DNA of 64,000 bases from Frondihabitans sp. PhB188 (lineage in GTDB: Bacteria > Actinomycetota > Actinomycetes > Actinomycetales > Microbacteriaceae), in contig NZ_RJUO01000003.1 in the NCBI RefSeq assembly GCF_003752365.1, forward strand, positions 186,001 to 250,000, given 5' to 3'. The position numbers and the translations under genes are program-made. The notes beneath the pieces were generated by a model that saw nothing but the letters and a program-made list of their open reading frames with translations, made no database searches and had not been told where the DNA came from. The first letter of the stretch is position 1. Every line of letters begins with the position of its first letter. Shown piece after piece: positions 7,496 to 17,764 of the stretch.

Positions 7496-10033
7496 GTGCC
7501 TGGAGAGAATCTCACCCGTATCGAGGCGCAGGAGCGCAAGAGCATTCTGGACGTGTCGTCCTACCTGGTCGACCTCGACCTCACCCGCGGTGACGAGGTC
7601 TTCGGCAGCACGACCACGGTCGCGTTCACCGCGACCGAGGGCGCCTCGACCTTCATCGACGCGTTCACACGCACCGTCCACTCGGTGACGCTCAACGGCA
7701 CCGAGCTCGACCCCGCCGCGGTCAGCGACGGCATCCGCATCCAGCTCGACGGCCTCGCCTCGTCGAACGTGCTCACCGTCGTCGCCGACGCCGAGTACAC
7801 CAACACCGGCGAGGGCCTGCACCGCTTCGTCGACCCGGTCGACGGCGAGGTGTACCTCTACTCGCAGTTCGAGGTGCCGGACAGCCGGCGCGTCTTCGCG
7901 GTCTTCGAGCAGCCCGACCTCAAGGCGACGTTCCAGTTCACGATCACCGCGCCGGCGCGGTGGCAGATGGTGTCCAACTCGATCACGCCCGAGCCGACCG
8001 TCGACGGAGAGGTCGCCACGTGGGCCTTCGAGCCCACCGCCGTCATGTCGAGCTACATCACCGCGATCGTCGCCGGCCCGTACGACGTCGTCCGCTCGTC
8101 GCTGACCTCGTCGGACGGCCGCGAGATCCCCCTCGGCATCTTCACGCGCAAGTCGCTCTCCGAGTACATGGACGCCGACTACATCTTCGAGAAGACCCGC
8201 CAGGGCTTCGCCTACTACGAGGAGAAGTTCGACTACCCGTACCCCTTCGACAAGTACGACCAGCTCTTCGTCCCCGAGTTCAACGCGGGCGCCATGGAGA
8301 ACGCCGGCGCGGTCACCTTCACCGAGACCTACGTCTTCCGCAGCAAGGTCACCGACGCCATCAAGGAGCGTCGCGTCGTCACGATCCTGCATGAGCTCGC
8401 GCACATGTGGTTCGGCGACCTCGTCACGATGAAGTGGTGGAACGACCTCTGGCTCAACGAGTCGTTCGCCGAGTGGGCGTCGACGATCTCGACGGCCGAG
8501 GCGACCGAGTGGACCGAGGCGTGGACCACGTTCCAGGCCATGGAGAAGAGCTGGGCCTACCGCCAGGATCAGCTGCCGTCGACCCACCCCGTCGTCGCCA
8601 CGATCAACGACCTCGAGGACGTCCAGGTCAACTTCGACGGGATCACCTACGCCAAGGGCGGCTCGGTGCTCAAGCAGCTCGTAGCCTGGGTCGGCATCGA
8701 CGCCTTCTACGCCGGCGTCGCCGCGTACTTCAAGAAGCACCACCACTCGAACACCGAGCTCTCCGACCTCCTGGCCGAGCTCGAGGTCACGAGCGGCCGC
8801 GAGCTGACCTCCTGGTCGAAGCTCTGGCTCGAGACCGCCGGCGTCAACACCCTCCGGCCCGAGATCGAGACCGACGCCGACGGCGTCATCACCTCGTTCG
8901 CGGTGATTCAGACCGCCGCCGCCGACTACCCGACCATCCGCCCGCACCGCCTCGCGATCGGCCTCTACGACCTGCAGGGCGACGACCTCGTCCGCAGCCA
9001 CCGTGTCGAGATCGACGTCGACGGCGAGCGCACCGAGGTGCCCGAGCTGGTCGGCCTCCCCAAGGGCGCGCTCGTCCTGACGAACGACGACGACCTCGCC
9101 TACGCCAAGGTCCGCCTCGACGAGGGCTCGCTCGCGACCGCCATCGAGCACCTCGCGAAGATCCACAACCCCCTCGCCCGCGCGATCGTCTGGGGTTCGG
9201 TGTGGGACGCCACCCGCGATGCCGAGAGCCCGGCATCCGACTACGTGAAGCTCGTGCTCGCCAACATCGCCAGCGAGACCGAGTCGACGACGATCCGCAC
9301 GACGCTGACCCAGCTGACCCAGGCCGCCCGCAGCTACGTCGCACCGTCGAAGCGCGCTGAGACGATCACGGCGGTGGGCGACGCACTGTGGGCGCTGGCC
9401 CAGTCGGCGCAGGCCGGGTCCGACGCCCAGTTCCAGTTCGTGAAGTTCTTCGCGAACATCGCGTCGACCGACGCTCACGGCGACGCCCTCCAGGGCCTCG
9501 TCGACGGCACGGTCACGCTGCCGGAGCTGACGATCGACACCGACCTGCGCTGGGAGCTCCTCGAGGGCCTCGTGCTCGTCGGCCGCGCCGGCGCCGCCGA
9601 GATCGACGCCGCGCTGGCTGCCGACAACACCGCCAACGGCGCTCAGGCCGCTGCACGCGCCCGCGCGACCATGCCCACCACCGAGGGCAAGCTGGCGGCC
9701 TTCGCCTCGATCGTCGACTCCGACGACCAGCCGAACGCCATCGTGCGCGCCACCGCGATGGGCTTCCAGCACACGAACGACCCGGAGATCCTCGAGCCGC
9801 TCGTAGCCCGCTACTTCGACTCGCTCACCGGCATCTGGGAGAGCCGCAGCTACCACATCGCGGACACGCTGGTGTCGGGCCTCTACCCGGCGGGTCTCGC
9901 GAACGAGGCCCTCGAGTCGGCGGCAACGACCTGGCTCGACGCGAACCCCGAGACGCCGGCTCTCCGTCGCATCATCAGCGAGAATCGCGCCGGCACGGAG
10001 CGTGCGCTCAAGGTCCAGGCCGCCGACAGCTAG
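7496..10033 (+). CDS. pepN: Aminopeptidase N, M1 metallopeptidase
   Basis: An 845-residue cytosolic zinc aminopeptidase removing N-terminal residues from peptides. The substrate-binding GAMEN motif is at residues 265-269. The zinc site HELAH is at 299-303, with the third ligand Glu322 in NESFAEW. The proton-donor tyrosine is probably the one in FDGITYAKGG. Length and order (N-terminal beta domain, catalytic domain, long ERAP1-like C-terminal helical domain) match actinobacterial PepN. The start is GTG preceded by GGAG. A strong hairpin terminator follows. Confidence 0.97.
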   Translation: MPGENLTRIEAQERKSILDVSSYLVDLDLTRGDEVFGSTTTVAFTATEGASTFIDAFTRTVHSVTLNGTELDPAAVSDGIRIQLDGLASSNVLTVVADAEYTNTGEGLHRFVDPVDGEVYLYSQFEVPDSRRVFAVFEQPDLKATFQFTITAPARWQMVSNSITPEPTVDGEVATWAFEPTAVMSSYITAIVAGPYDVVRSSLTSSDGREIPLGIFTRKSLSEYMDADYIFEKTRQGFAYYEEKFDYPYPFDKYDQLFVPEFNAGAMENAGAVTFTETYVFRSKVTDAIKERRVVTILHELAHMWFGDLVTMKWWNDLWLNESFAEWASTISTAEATEWTEAWTTFQAMEKSWAYRQDQLPSTHPVVATINDLEDVQVNFDGITYAKGGSVLKQLVAWVGIDAFYAGVAAYFKKHHHSNTELSDLLAELEVTSGRELTSWSKLWLETAGVNTLRPEIETDADGVITSFAVIQTAAADYPTIRPHRLAIGLYDLQGDDLVRSHRVEIDVDGERTEVPELVGLPKGALVLTNDDDLAYAKVRLDEGSLATAIEHLAKIHNPLARAIVWGSVWDATRDAESPASDYVKLVLANIASETESTTIRTTLTQLTQAARSYVAPSKRAETITAVGDALWALAQSAQAGSDAQFQFVKFFANIASTDAHGDALQGLVDGTVTLPELTIDTDLRWELLEGLVLVGRAGAAEIDAALAADNTANGAQAAARARATMPTTEGKLAAFASIVDSDDQPNAIVRATAMGFQHTNDPEILEPLVARYFDSLTGIWESRSYHIADTLVSGLYPAGLANEALESAATTWLDANPETPALRRIISENRAGTERALKVQAADS

Positions 10034-10049
10034 GCGGTCAGGTCGAACG

Positions 10050-10085
10050 GACGACGGCGGTGCTCTTCGGAGCACCGCCGTCGTC
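10050..10085 (+). terminator. Hairpin terminator after pepN
   Basis: A perfect 16-bp stem (arms 10050-10065 and 10070-10085) is closed by a TTCG tetraloop. It begins 17 bases after the pepN stop. Only GTT follows, so the U-tract is weak, but the stem is long and very G+C-rich. Confidence 0.8.
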
Positions 10086-10145
10086 GTTCACCCGTTGCAT
10101 CGTTCAGCCGCGGCGTCGTTCAGCCCGCACCGAAACGCCGCCTCG

Positions 10146-10151
10146 TAGCAT
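10146..10151 (+). promoter_or_regulatory. -10 box TAGCAT, leaderless start of the MscS gene
   Basis: TAGCAT lies seven bases before ATG 10159. This favours that codon over the in-frame ATG at 10150, which overlaps the box itself. Confidence 0.5.
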
Positions 10152-10158
10152 GGGGCGA

Positions 10159-11208
10159 ATGGTTACCCTTCCTCTCGCAGCCGCGACCGACCTCTCCAAA
10201 GACGCCTCGACGTTCTGGGGCATGTGGGGCGTCGCCATCACCGTCGCCGGGATCATCGTGGGCGCGATCATCCTGCGGGTCATCATCCACTTCGTGATCC
10301 GGCGGGTCGTCGACCAGGTCGTCAACGGTGTCAAGAGAAAGCAGAACATCGACGACACGCAGGCCCTCGACTCGCCCCTCAAGGCCGTCCGCGTGGTGCA
10401 GCGCACCCGCACGCTCGGCAGCGTCCTCAACAACATCGCATCGGTCGTCATCATCCTCATCGCTTTCACGAGCATCCTGAGCGAGATCGGCGTCTCCGTC
10501 GTCGGCGTGGTCAGCGCAGCCGGGGTCATAGCGGCCGGCCTGGCCTTCGGCGCCCAGAACGTCGTCAAAGACCTCCTGAGCGGCCTGTTCATGGTCTTCG
10601 AAGACCAGCTCGGCGTCGGCGACATCGTCGACGTGCAGCTTGCCAGCGGAGTCGTCGAGGCCGTCGGTATCCGGGTCACGCAGATCCGGGACGTGAACGG
10701 AACCCTCTGGTTCGTGCGGAACGGCGAGATCCTGCGCGTCGGCAACATGTCGCAGGGCTGGGCACGCGCCATCATCGACACCGCTGTGCCGAACGGCTCC
10801 GACATCGATCTCGTCGAGTCGATCATCCTCAAGACCGCCGTCGACCTGAAGGCCCAGCCGCGCTGGAAGACCCGCATGCTCGAGAAGCCCGAGCTCTGGG
10901 GCATGCAGTCGATCTCGGACTCGCACGTCATCGTGCGCCTCGCCGTCCGGACGCGCTCGGCGGAGCGGGACAACGTGGCTCGCGAGCTCCGCATCCGGCT
11001 CAAGAAGGCCTTGGAGGCCGAGGGGATCAGCCTTCCGTCGCTCTCGAGCGTGATCCTGAGCGGCTTCGACGAGGCCAACAGCATCAAGGGCGCCCGCCCG
11101 GTCGAGACGCAGCCGACCCCCACTGTTCCGCGAGCACGCCGAGCACCGCGTCGACCGAGCACCCCGACGGCTCCGCCGTTCGATGGTCCGGGAGACAATC
11201 GAGCATGA
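10159..11208 (+). CDS. MscS-family mechanosensitive ion channel
   Basis: A 349-residue membrane channel that releases solutes under hypo-osmotic stress. Hydrophobic segments lie near residues 15-40, 85-105 and 107-130. The last is the pore-lining helix with the family signature VVSAAGVIAAGLAFGAQ, followed by NVVKDLLSGLFMVFEDQLGVGD, the start of the cytoplasmic beta domain. The C-terminal 45 residues are Pro/Arg-rich and probably disordered. The stop overlaps the start of the hemoglobin gene by four bases. An in-frame ATG at 10150 would add three residues. Confidence 0.93.
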   Translation: MVTLPLAAATDLSKDASTFWGMWGVAITVAGIIVGAIILRVIIHFVIRRVVDQVVNGVKRKQNIDDTQALDSPLKAVRVVQRTRTLGSVLNNIASVVIILIAFTSILSEIGVSVVGVVSAAGVIAAGLAFGAQNVVKDLLSGLFMVFEDQLGVGDIVDVQLASGVVEAVGIRVTQIRDVNGTLWFVRNGEILRVGNMSQGWARAIIDTAVPNGSDIDLVESIILKTAVDLKAQPRWKTRMLEKPELWGMQSISDSHVIVRLAVRTRSAERDNVARELRIRLKKALEAEGISLPSLSSVILSGFDEANSIKGARPVETQPTPTVPRARRAPRRPSTPTAPPFDGPGDNRA

Positions 11209-11654
11209 CCGACGAGACCCCCCGCCCCCTCATCCAGCCGATCACCGTCCGCCGCGGACTCGGCGACCACGACGTGCAGGGCAACTTCTGGCAGAAGGTC
11301 GGCGGTCGGCCCACGTTCGAGAAGCTGGTCCGTCGCTTCTACGAGGGCGTGCAGACCGACGAGGTCATCTGGCCGATGTACCCGGCCGACGACCTCGAGG
11401 GTGCGATTCAGCGTCTCACCGGCTTCCTGGAGCAGTACTGGGGCGGCCCGACGACCTACAGCGACGAGCGCGGCCACCCGCGGCTGCGCATGCGCCACGC
11501 GCCGTTCCCGATCACACCTCTGGCCCGCGAGCGCTGGCTCGTGCACATGCGGGCAGCGGTCGACTCGCTCGAGCTGTCCCCGCTCGACGACGCGACGCTC
11601 TGGGGGTACCTCGACCGAGCCGCGCACGCGATGACCAACACGGCCGGCGAATAG
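11205..11654 (+). CDS. glbO: Group II truncated hemoglobin
   Basis: A 149-residue heme protein of the trHbII (GlbO) type. The stretch PTFEKLVRRFYEGV, the motif EQYWGGP and the proximal-histidine region LRMRHAPFPITPLARERWLVHM are characteristic. Such proteins bind oxygen and take part in oxidative or nitrosative stress handling. The gene is translationally coupled to the mechanosensitive channel, a pairing that may only reflect operon packing. The start was set at ATG 11205 because of this ATGA overlap. Confidence 0.92.
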   Translation: MTDETPRPLIQPITVRRGLGDHDVQGNFWQKVGGRPTFEKLVRRFYEGVQTDEVIWPMYPADDLEGAIQRLTGFLEQYWGGPTTYSDERGHPRLRMRHAPFPITPLARERWLVHMRAAVDSLELSPLDDATLWGYLDRAAHAMTNTAGE

Positions 11655-11690
11655 AGCTCGTCCCGGCCACGGCCACGAGAGCGGCGTCGG

Positions 11691-12539
11691 TCAGCCGACG
11701 TAGCCCGCCCGCAGCTCGTCGACGAGGCGGGGGCTGCCTGGGCGCCAGCCCAGCACGTCTCGGGCGTGCGCAGCAGAGGCCACCTGGTCGGCCAGCAGGG
11801 CGTCCGCGTAGGCCGATCCGAGCCGAGCCCTCGACTCGTCGGCGGACTCGTCGATGACGGGCCGACCGTGTGCCGCGGCCTCGGCGAGCTCGCGGACCGT
11901 CGACTGCTCGTCTGACACGGCGAAGACGTAGTCGTCGTCGGCCGCGGCCTCGAGTGCGAGCACGTAGAGCTCGGCGAGGTCGTCGACGTGCACGAGAGTC
12001 CAGCGCTGAGACCCGTCGCCCGGCAGGCGCACCTCCTCGCCGCTCATGAACTCGGCGGGGATGCCGCCGCCGTGCCCGTAGACGATTCCCGGGGCCACGA
12101 TCGTCGTGCGGACCGGGGCCCGGCGAACGGCCGCCTCGATGGGGATGCGCCACCCCGAGATGGTCTCGGGACGCATCGGGCTCGACTCGGTGAGGTCGTC
12201 GCCCGCGCCGAAGACCCAGACGCCCCCGGTGTGAAGGTACGGCCGGTCGTCCTCCGCGAACTCGCGCGACACGATCTCGACCAGCGACTCGTCGAGGGCG
12301 GCACTCGACGAGTCGCCCGTCGCGGCCGTGTGGACGACGCCGGTGCTCTCGCGCACGAGCCGGGTGAGGAGGTCGAGGTCGGTCGCGTCGCCGACGACGG
12401 CGGTCGCACCCGCCGCTCGGACGGCCTCGGCCTTCGCCTCGGACCGCACGAGGGCGGTGACGTCGTGATCGCGAGCCCGGAGGGCGCGGAGGACGGCCGA
12501 GCCGATGTACCCGGTCGCACCGGTGAGGAGAACTGCCAT
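11691..12539 (-). CDS. NAD-dependent epimerase/dehydratase family protein
   Basis: A 282-residue extended SDR protein. The Rossmann nucleotide-binding motif is LTGATGYIGS at residues 4-13. The usual Ser-Tyr-Lys triad is incomplete: where YxxxK is expected the sequence reads SGWRIPIEAAV, so the protein may be a reductase of atypical type or a nucleotide-binding sensor. The substrate is unknown. The start ATG 12539 gives an N-terminus directly at the Rossmann strand and is preceded by a TACCGT box at six bases. Confidence 0.85.
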   Translation of the reverse strand: MAVLLTGATGYIGSAVLRALRARDHDVTALVRSEAKAEAVRAAGATAVVGDATDLDLLTRLVRESTGVVHTAATGDSSSAALDESLVEIVSREFAEDDRPYLHTGGVWVFGAGDDLTESSPMRPETISGWRIPIEAAVRRAPVRTTIVAPGIVYGHGGGIPAEFMSGEEVRLPGDGSQRWTLVHVDDLAELYVLALEAAADDDYVFAVSDEQSTVRELAEAAAHGRPVIDESADESRARLGSAYADALLADQVASAAHARDVLGWRPGSPRLVDELRAGYVG

Positions 12540-12545
12540 GGCCCC

Positions 12546-12551
12546 ACGGTA
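12546..12551 (-). promoter_or_regulatory. -10 box TACCGT, leaderless start of the epimerase gene
   Basis: TACCGT ends six bases before ATG 12539 and no ribosome binding site is visible. Confidence 0.5.
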
Positions 12552-12571
12552 GCGGGGGCCGCCGACACCCG

Positions 12572-13240
12572 TCAGAGCAGGCCCGACCTCCGCTTGACGA
12601 GCACGTGGCCTCGGCTGGTGCTCAGGCGCGTCCACGCTCCGACGACGAAGACCCGCGCGGGTTCGTCGTCGACGAGGAACCCGAGTGTCAGAGCGGCGAA
12701 AGCGGCACCCGCAGGAACGTCGGAACCCTCGACGGGCCTCGACCACACGCCCGACCGCACCCTCTGCACGATCTGCTCGCCTGTCCCCGCCGGAATGACG
12801 CCCGCGACCTCCTCGATGCCCGCCTTGGCGACGGCCTCGAGGGTGGCCGACTCGAGCGCGGTCTGCGCGGTCCATCCGCCCCGGGGCGGAGAGATCGCAG
12901 CCCACGACGCGGTGATGACCGACGGCGGCAGCGACACGACGACCGGCGCCGTCGGGTCGACGATCTCGTTCTGCAGACGCACCAGGCGCTCGACGACGCT
13001 CCGCAGCGACACGACGGCATCGAACGTCGACTCGGCCGCCAGGGCGTAGGTGCGGAGGCCGAGCACCGTCGGGCTGGTGTCGAGCAGGCCGGCAGGGCTG
13101 AGGACGCCGACGTAGGCGGCGAGGACTCCCCCGGTGCCGATGAGGCGCACGGCACCGTCGTCGACGGCGGAGGCCCGCGCGAGGAAGGTGTGGAGATCGT
13201 CGAGCGAGAGGGAGTCGGGAAGTGCGAAGTCGGTACTCAT
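12572..13240 (-). CDS. Conserved hypothetical protein
   Basis: A 222-residue protein I do not recognise. It is rich in Ala, Val and Ser with alternating short hydrophobic stretches, no signal peptide and no clear catalytic motif. The middle carries SLRSVVERLVRLQNEI, probably helical, and the C-terminus reads VFVVGAWTRLSTSRGH, typical of a compact soluble fold. Its ATG lies 21 bases from the divergent ATG of tesB, so both genes must share overlapping promoter DNA. Confidence 0.75.
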   Translation of the reverse strand: MSTDFALPDSLSLDDLHTFLARASAVDDGAVRLIGTGGVLAAYVGVLSPAGLLDTSPTVLGLRTYALAAESTFDAVVSLRSVVERLVRLQNEIVDPTAPVVVSLPPSVITASWAAISPPRGGWTAQTALESATLEAVAKAGIEEVAGVIPAGTGEQIVQRVRSGVWSRPVEGSDVPAGAAFAALTLGFLVDDEPARVFVVGAWTRLSTSRGHVLVKRRSGLL

Positions 13241-13248
13241 GAGCGATC

Positions 13249-13254
13249 TAAACT
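13249..13254 (+). promoter_or_regulatory. -10 box TAAACT, leaderless start of tesB
   Basis: TAAACT lies seven bases before the tesB ATG, inside a 21-bp divergent gap. On the other strand TTAGAT overlaps it and could serve the gene starting at 13240. Confidence 0.55.
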
Positions 13255-13261
13255 ACCGCTG

Positions 13262-14161
13262 ATGACCGACACCGCGCCTGTCGGCGGCACGCCGACCGAC
13301 CCCCTCGACGACCTCCTGCGAGCCTTCGACCTCACGCCGGGCGACGCTCCCGACACCTTCGACGGGCCCAGCCAGTGGATGCCGAACGGCCGCGTCTTCG
13401 GCGGGCAGGTTCTCGCCCAGTCTCTGATCGCCGCCGCGCGGACCGTCGACGGCGCGCGGCTGCCCCACTCGCTGCACGCGTACTTCCTGCGCGCAGGCAA
13501 GGTCGAGCACCCCGTCACGATCCGGGTCGACCGCAGCCACGACGGTCGCTCGTTCGCCTCGCGGCGCACCGAGGCCCTGCAGAACGGCGCCGTGATCATG
13601 ACGACGATGGCGTCGTTCCAGAGCCTCGACGACGGCATCGACCACCAGATCGACCCTCCGGCCGGCCTGCCCGAGCCCGACTCGCTGCCGACGATGGCCG
13701 ACTCGCTCGCCGGGATCGCCCACCCGGCCGCTCAGTTCTGGGCCCACGGCCGCCCGTTCGACATCCGGCACGTGCCGTCGCCGATCTTCCTCCGTGTCGA
13801 CGGAGCCCACGTCGCCCACCAGGCGCTGTGGATGAAGACGGTCGGGCCGCTCGGCGACGACGAGCTCGTGCACCGCGCGGCGCTGGCCTACGCGAGCGAC
13901 CTCGGGATCCTCGAGCCGATCCTGCGCCGTCACGGAGTGCCGCTCGCCACGCGCGAGATGAAGATAGCCAGCCTCGACCACGCCATGTGGTGGCACCGGT
14001 CGGGGCGCGCCGACGAGTGGCTGCTGTACGCGATGGAGTCGCCGACGGCGCAGGGCGGCCGCGGCCTGTCGACCGGGCGCTTCTACGACCGGTCGGGGAC
14101 ACTGCTGGCGAGCGTCGCCCAGGAGGGCATGGTGCGGGTGCCGGAGGGCATAAGCGACTAG
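13262..14161 (+). CDS. tesB: Acyl-CoA thioesterase II
   Basis: A 299-residue double-hotdog thioesterase hydrolysing acyl-CoA to free fatty acid and CoA. Typical segments are GRVFGGQVLAQSLIAAARTV and LHAYFLRAGKVEHPV in the first hotdog. The second carries ASLDHAMWWHR and the ending TGRFYDRSGTLLASVAQEGMVR. Length agrees with the E. coli TesB family (about 285 residues). The ATG is supported by the leaderless-type box upstream. Confidence 0.93.
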   Translation: MTDTAPVGGTPTDPLDDLLRAFDLTPGDAPDTFDGPSQWMPNGRVFGGQVLAQSLIAAARTVDGARLPHSLHAYFLRAGKVEHPVTIRVDRSHDGRSFASRRTEALQNGAVIMTTMASFQSLDDGIDHQIDPPAGLPEPDSLPTMADSLAGIAHPAAQFWAHGRPFDIRHVPSPIFLRVDGAHVAHQALWMKTVGPLGDDELVHRAALAYASDLGILEPILRRHGVPLATREMKIASLDHAMWWHRSGRADEWLLYAMESPTAQGGRGLSTGRFYDRSGTLLASVAQEGMVRVPEGISD

Positions 14162-14274
14162 CCGCTCGCGTGCGCCGCCCGCCGCGCACCCGCCGTCGAA
14201 CCTCAGGTAAGGACAGGGAGAGCGCACACGAGAATCGCGCCCTGTCGGTGACAGCCCGGCAAGGAGGGCGCGGA

Positions 14275-14283
14275 GTTCCTGCG
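14275..14283 (-). other. Intergenic copy of over-represented 9-mer CGCAGGAAC
   Basis: This exact copy on the minus strand lies in the 176-base convergent gap between tesB and the hotdog thioesterase. Nothing else recognisable was seen in that gap apart from a weak CGCCCT/AGGGCG inverted repeat near 14240-14270. Confidence 0.5.
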
Positions 14284-14337
14284 CCCGCCACGAGGACGTC
14301 TAGTGCGGGAGTCCTCGAGAACGACCGCGATCGAAAG

Positions 14338-14811
14338 CTACCGGCGCCGGAACTGGAGCGGCTCGTCGACGAACGGCGACCACGCCGCGCGCTCGGCGTC
14401 GTTGATCCGGCGCGGGCGCTGGGTCGTGGCATCGACCAGCACGAGCGTCGAGGCCGCACGGGTGTGCAGGACTCGAGGCTCGACGCCGACCGGCGAGAAC
14501 ACCTCGTAGAAGATCTCGAGGCTCGCACCGCCCATGTGGCCGATCCAGAGCTGGATGTCGAGCGGCTGGCGCGTGTACGCGATCGGTGCCAGGTACTCGA
14601 CCTCCTGGCGGGCGATCAGCGACCACGTCTGCGTGCCGGGGCTCGAGTCGAGGATCGCGGTCGCCCCGTGGTCGCCGGACTCTTCGCCCGCCGACCAGAA
14701 CGCCTGGATGCGTGCCTCCTCGAGGAGGTGCAGCATCTCGGCGTTGTTGACGTGGCCGTAGGCGTCGAGGTCGCCCCACCGCAGGACGGTGGGCACCTGA
14801 AGGCGGGCCAC
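14338..14811 (-). CDS. Hotdog-fold acyl-CoA thioesterase (4HBT-like)
   Basis: A 157-residue single-hotdog thioesterase. The family motif appears near the N-terminus as LRWGDLDAYGHVNNAEML, with the catalytic aspartate region and the HVNN signature. It likely hydrolyses a short or aromatic acyl-CoA; the substrate is unknown. Start GTG 14811 places this motif about 12 residues in, as usual. It lies two bases after the ettA stop codon, so the two are one transcript. Confidence 0.88.
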   Translation of the reverse strand: MARLQVPTVLRWGDLDAYGHVNNAEMLHLLEEARIQAFWSAGEESGDHGATAILDSSPGTQTWSLIARQEVEYLAPIAYTRQPLDIQLWIGHMGGASLEIFYEVFSPVGVEPRVLHTRAASTLVLVDATTQRPRRINDAERAAWSPFVDEPLQFRRR

Positions 14812-14813
14812 GC

Positions 14814-16496
<1,683 letters not shown>

Positions 16497-16503
16497 GAGC
16501 ACC

Positions 16504-16509
16504 AGTCTA
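16504..16509 (-). promoter_or_regulatory. -10 box TAGACT, leaderless start of ettA
   Basis: TAGACT lies seven bases before the ettA ATG at 16496. This supports that start over the ATG two codons upstream. Confidence 0.6.
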
Positions 16510-16575
16510 TTCGGGGTTGCAGTGAGGGTTCGCCGGGGCGGATGCGGGCCCGGTCGACGAGCAGGCTCCGGAGCG

Positions 16576-17076
16576 CTACCAGTCGATCGCGCGGGTCGTG
16601 CCGACGAGGCACTTGCCGGTGGACAGCACGGGAGCCGTGCCGCCCGAGAAGCCCGCGGTGCCGACCTGCCCGAGGAGGCAGACCTTCTTCTTCCAGAGCA
16701 CCGAGAACTCGATCGAATCGACCGTCCGGCCGATCGAGGTCGTATCGGGCGTCAGCTCCATCGACGCCTTCGAGAAGCCGGCCGTCGTCAGCGTGTCGAC
16801 GACCGTGCGGCCGTCCGGGTTGTCGTTCTTCGCGAGCAGCTGCTTGATCGTGCGATCGAGCAGCGTGTGGGCCTCCGCCGACGTGAGATCGGCCGAATAG
16901 GTCGGCACAGCGCTCGGTGTCGGGGCCGAGATCGCACTCGACGAGCCGGTGGGCGGCGACGTGGTCGTCGGGTCGACTGTCTGCTGACCCGCGGTGCAGC
17001 CGGCCACTCCGAGGGCGACGGCCGCGGCGACAGCCGCAAGGCCAGCCGTGCGAGCGCGCGAGAGTCGAAGAGCCAC
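16576..17076 (-). CDS. Putative lipoprotein of unknown function
   Basis: A 166-residue exported protein. It has an N-terminal signal peptide with the lipobox LGVAGC (cysteine 27), then a Thr/Ser/Pro-rich linker to about residue 60. A compact C-terminal domain with two cysteines follows (KKVCLL and TGKCLVG), perhaps forming a disulfide outside the cell. It resembles a small Microbacteriaceae lipoprotein family (possibly DUF6993, from memory and unverified). The start is GTG with a TACACT box six bases upstream. Confidence 0.8.
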   Translation of the reverse strand: MALRLSRARTAGLAAVAAAVALGVAGCTAGQQTVDPTTTSPPTGSSSAISAPTPSAVPTYSADLTSAEAHTLLDRTIKQLLAKNDNPDGRTVVDTLTTAGFSKASMELTPDTTSIGRTVDSIEFSVLWKKKVCLLGQVGTAGFSGGTAPVLSTGKCLVGTTRAIDW

Positions 17077-17082
17077 GTTCCG

Positions 17083-17088
17083 AGTGTA
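17083..17088 (-). promoter_or_regulatory. -10 box TACACT, leaderless start of the lipoprotein gene
   Basis: TACACT ends six bases before GTG 17076 and no Shine-Dalgarno sequence is seen. Confidence 0.5.
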
Positions 17089-17109
17089 CGGGGGCGGGCC
17101 CCGCGCGCC

Positions 17110-17658
17110 TCAGAACGGCTGCTCGTCGTCACGGGGCGCACCCCAGTCGGAGGCGGAGGCGGGGTCGGCGGGCGGCGCGGACGGGAAGGCCGACGGCGGC
17201 TCCGCGCCCGGGCCCGGCGGGGTGGGGGTCGTGGCGGCGGCGGGATCGGCGGCGGAGTCGGGTTCCTGCGCCTGCGGGTGCTCAGAGGGAGACGCCTCGG
17301 GGCGCTGCATGCGGCTGAAGGTCGTGGTGCCGAACAGCAGGTCGGGGCCGAGCGACTCGGCATCCACTTCGACGGCCGTGCCGCTCTTGCCGTCTTTCTC
17401 CCACTGGCGGATGCGGAGGCGGCCGGCGACGACGACGCGGTCGCCGACGCCGAGCGAGGCCCCGGCGTTGTCGGCGAGCTGCCGGAATGCCGTGACCGTG
17501 TACCAGTTGGTCTCGCCGTCGACCCATTCGTTGCGCGACCGGTCGAACCGGCGCTGGCTCGACGCGAGCCGGAAGCGCGCGATGCTGATGCCCGAGGGGG
17601 TGCGGAGGCTCTTGAGCTGGGTGGCGATGGTGCCGGTGAGCGAGATCGTGTCTGTCAT
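17110..17658 (-). CDS. ssb: Single-stranded DNA-binding protein
   Basis: A 182-residue SSB. An OB-fold domain fills residues 1-115 (TISLTGTIATQLKS, ETNWYTVTAFRQLADN, VGDRVVVAGRLRIRQW). A long Pro/Ala-rich disordered tail follows. The last residues DDEQPF form the acidic tip that recruits replication and repair partners. It is probably an accessory SSB rather than the replicative one, because the replicative copy in Actinobacteria sits between rpsF and rpsR, which are absent here. Confidence 0.9.
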   Translation of the reverse strand: MTDTISLTGTIATQLKSLRTPSGISIARFRLASSQRRFDRSRNEWVDGETNWYTVTAFRQLADNAGASLGVGDRVVVAGRLRIRQWEKDGKSGTAVEVDAESLGPDLLFGTTTFSRMQRPEASPSEHPQAQEPDSAADPAAATTPTPPGPGAEPPSAFPSAPPADPASASDWGAPRDDEQPF

Positions 17659-17764
17659 GGATCAAGCGTCGCCGGACGCGACGACGGCCGACGGGATCCG
17701 ATCCGATCTGTGGATGAATCGGGCCCGTCGGCCGCCTGTGGAGAAGGATTCGCCGTGGAGTCGA

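Noticed and set aside
7385-10075. An 896-codon minus-strand open frame
   Set aside because: It is antisense to pepN, whose GAMEN and HELAH motifs are certain; the frame reflects G+C-biased third positions.
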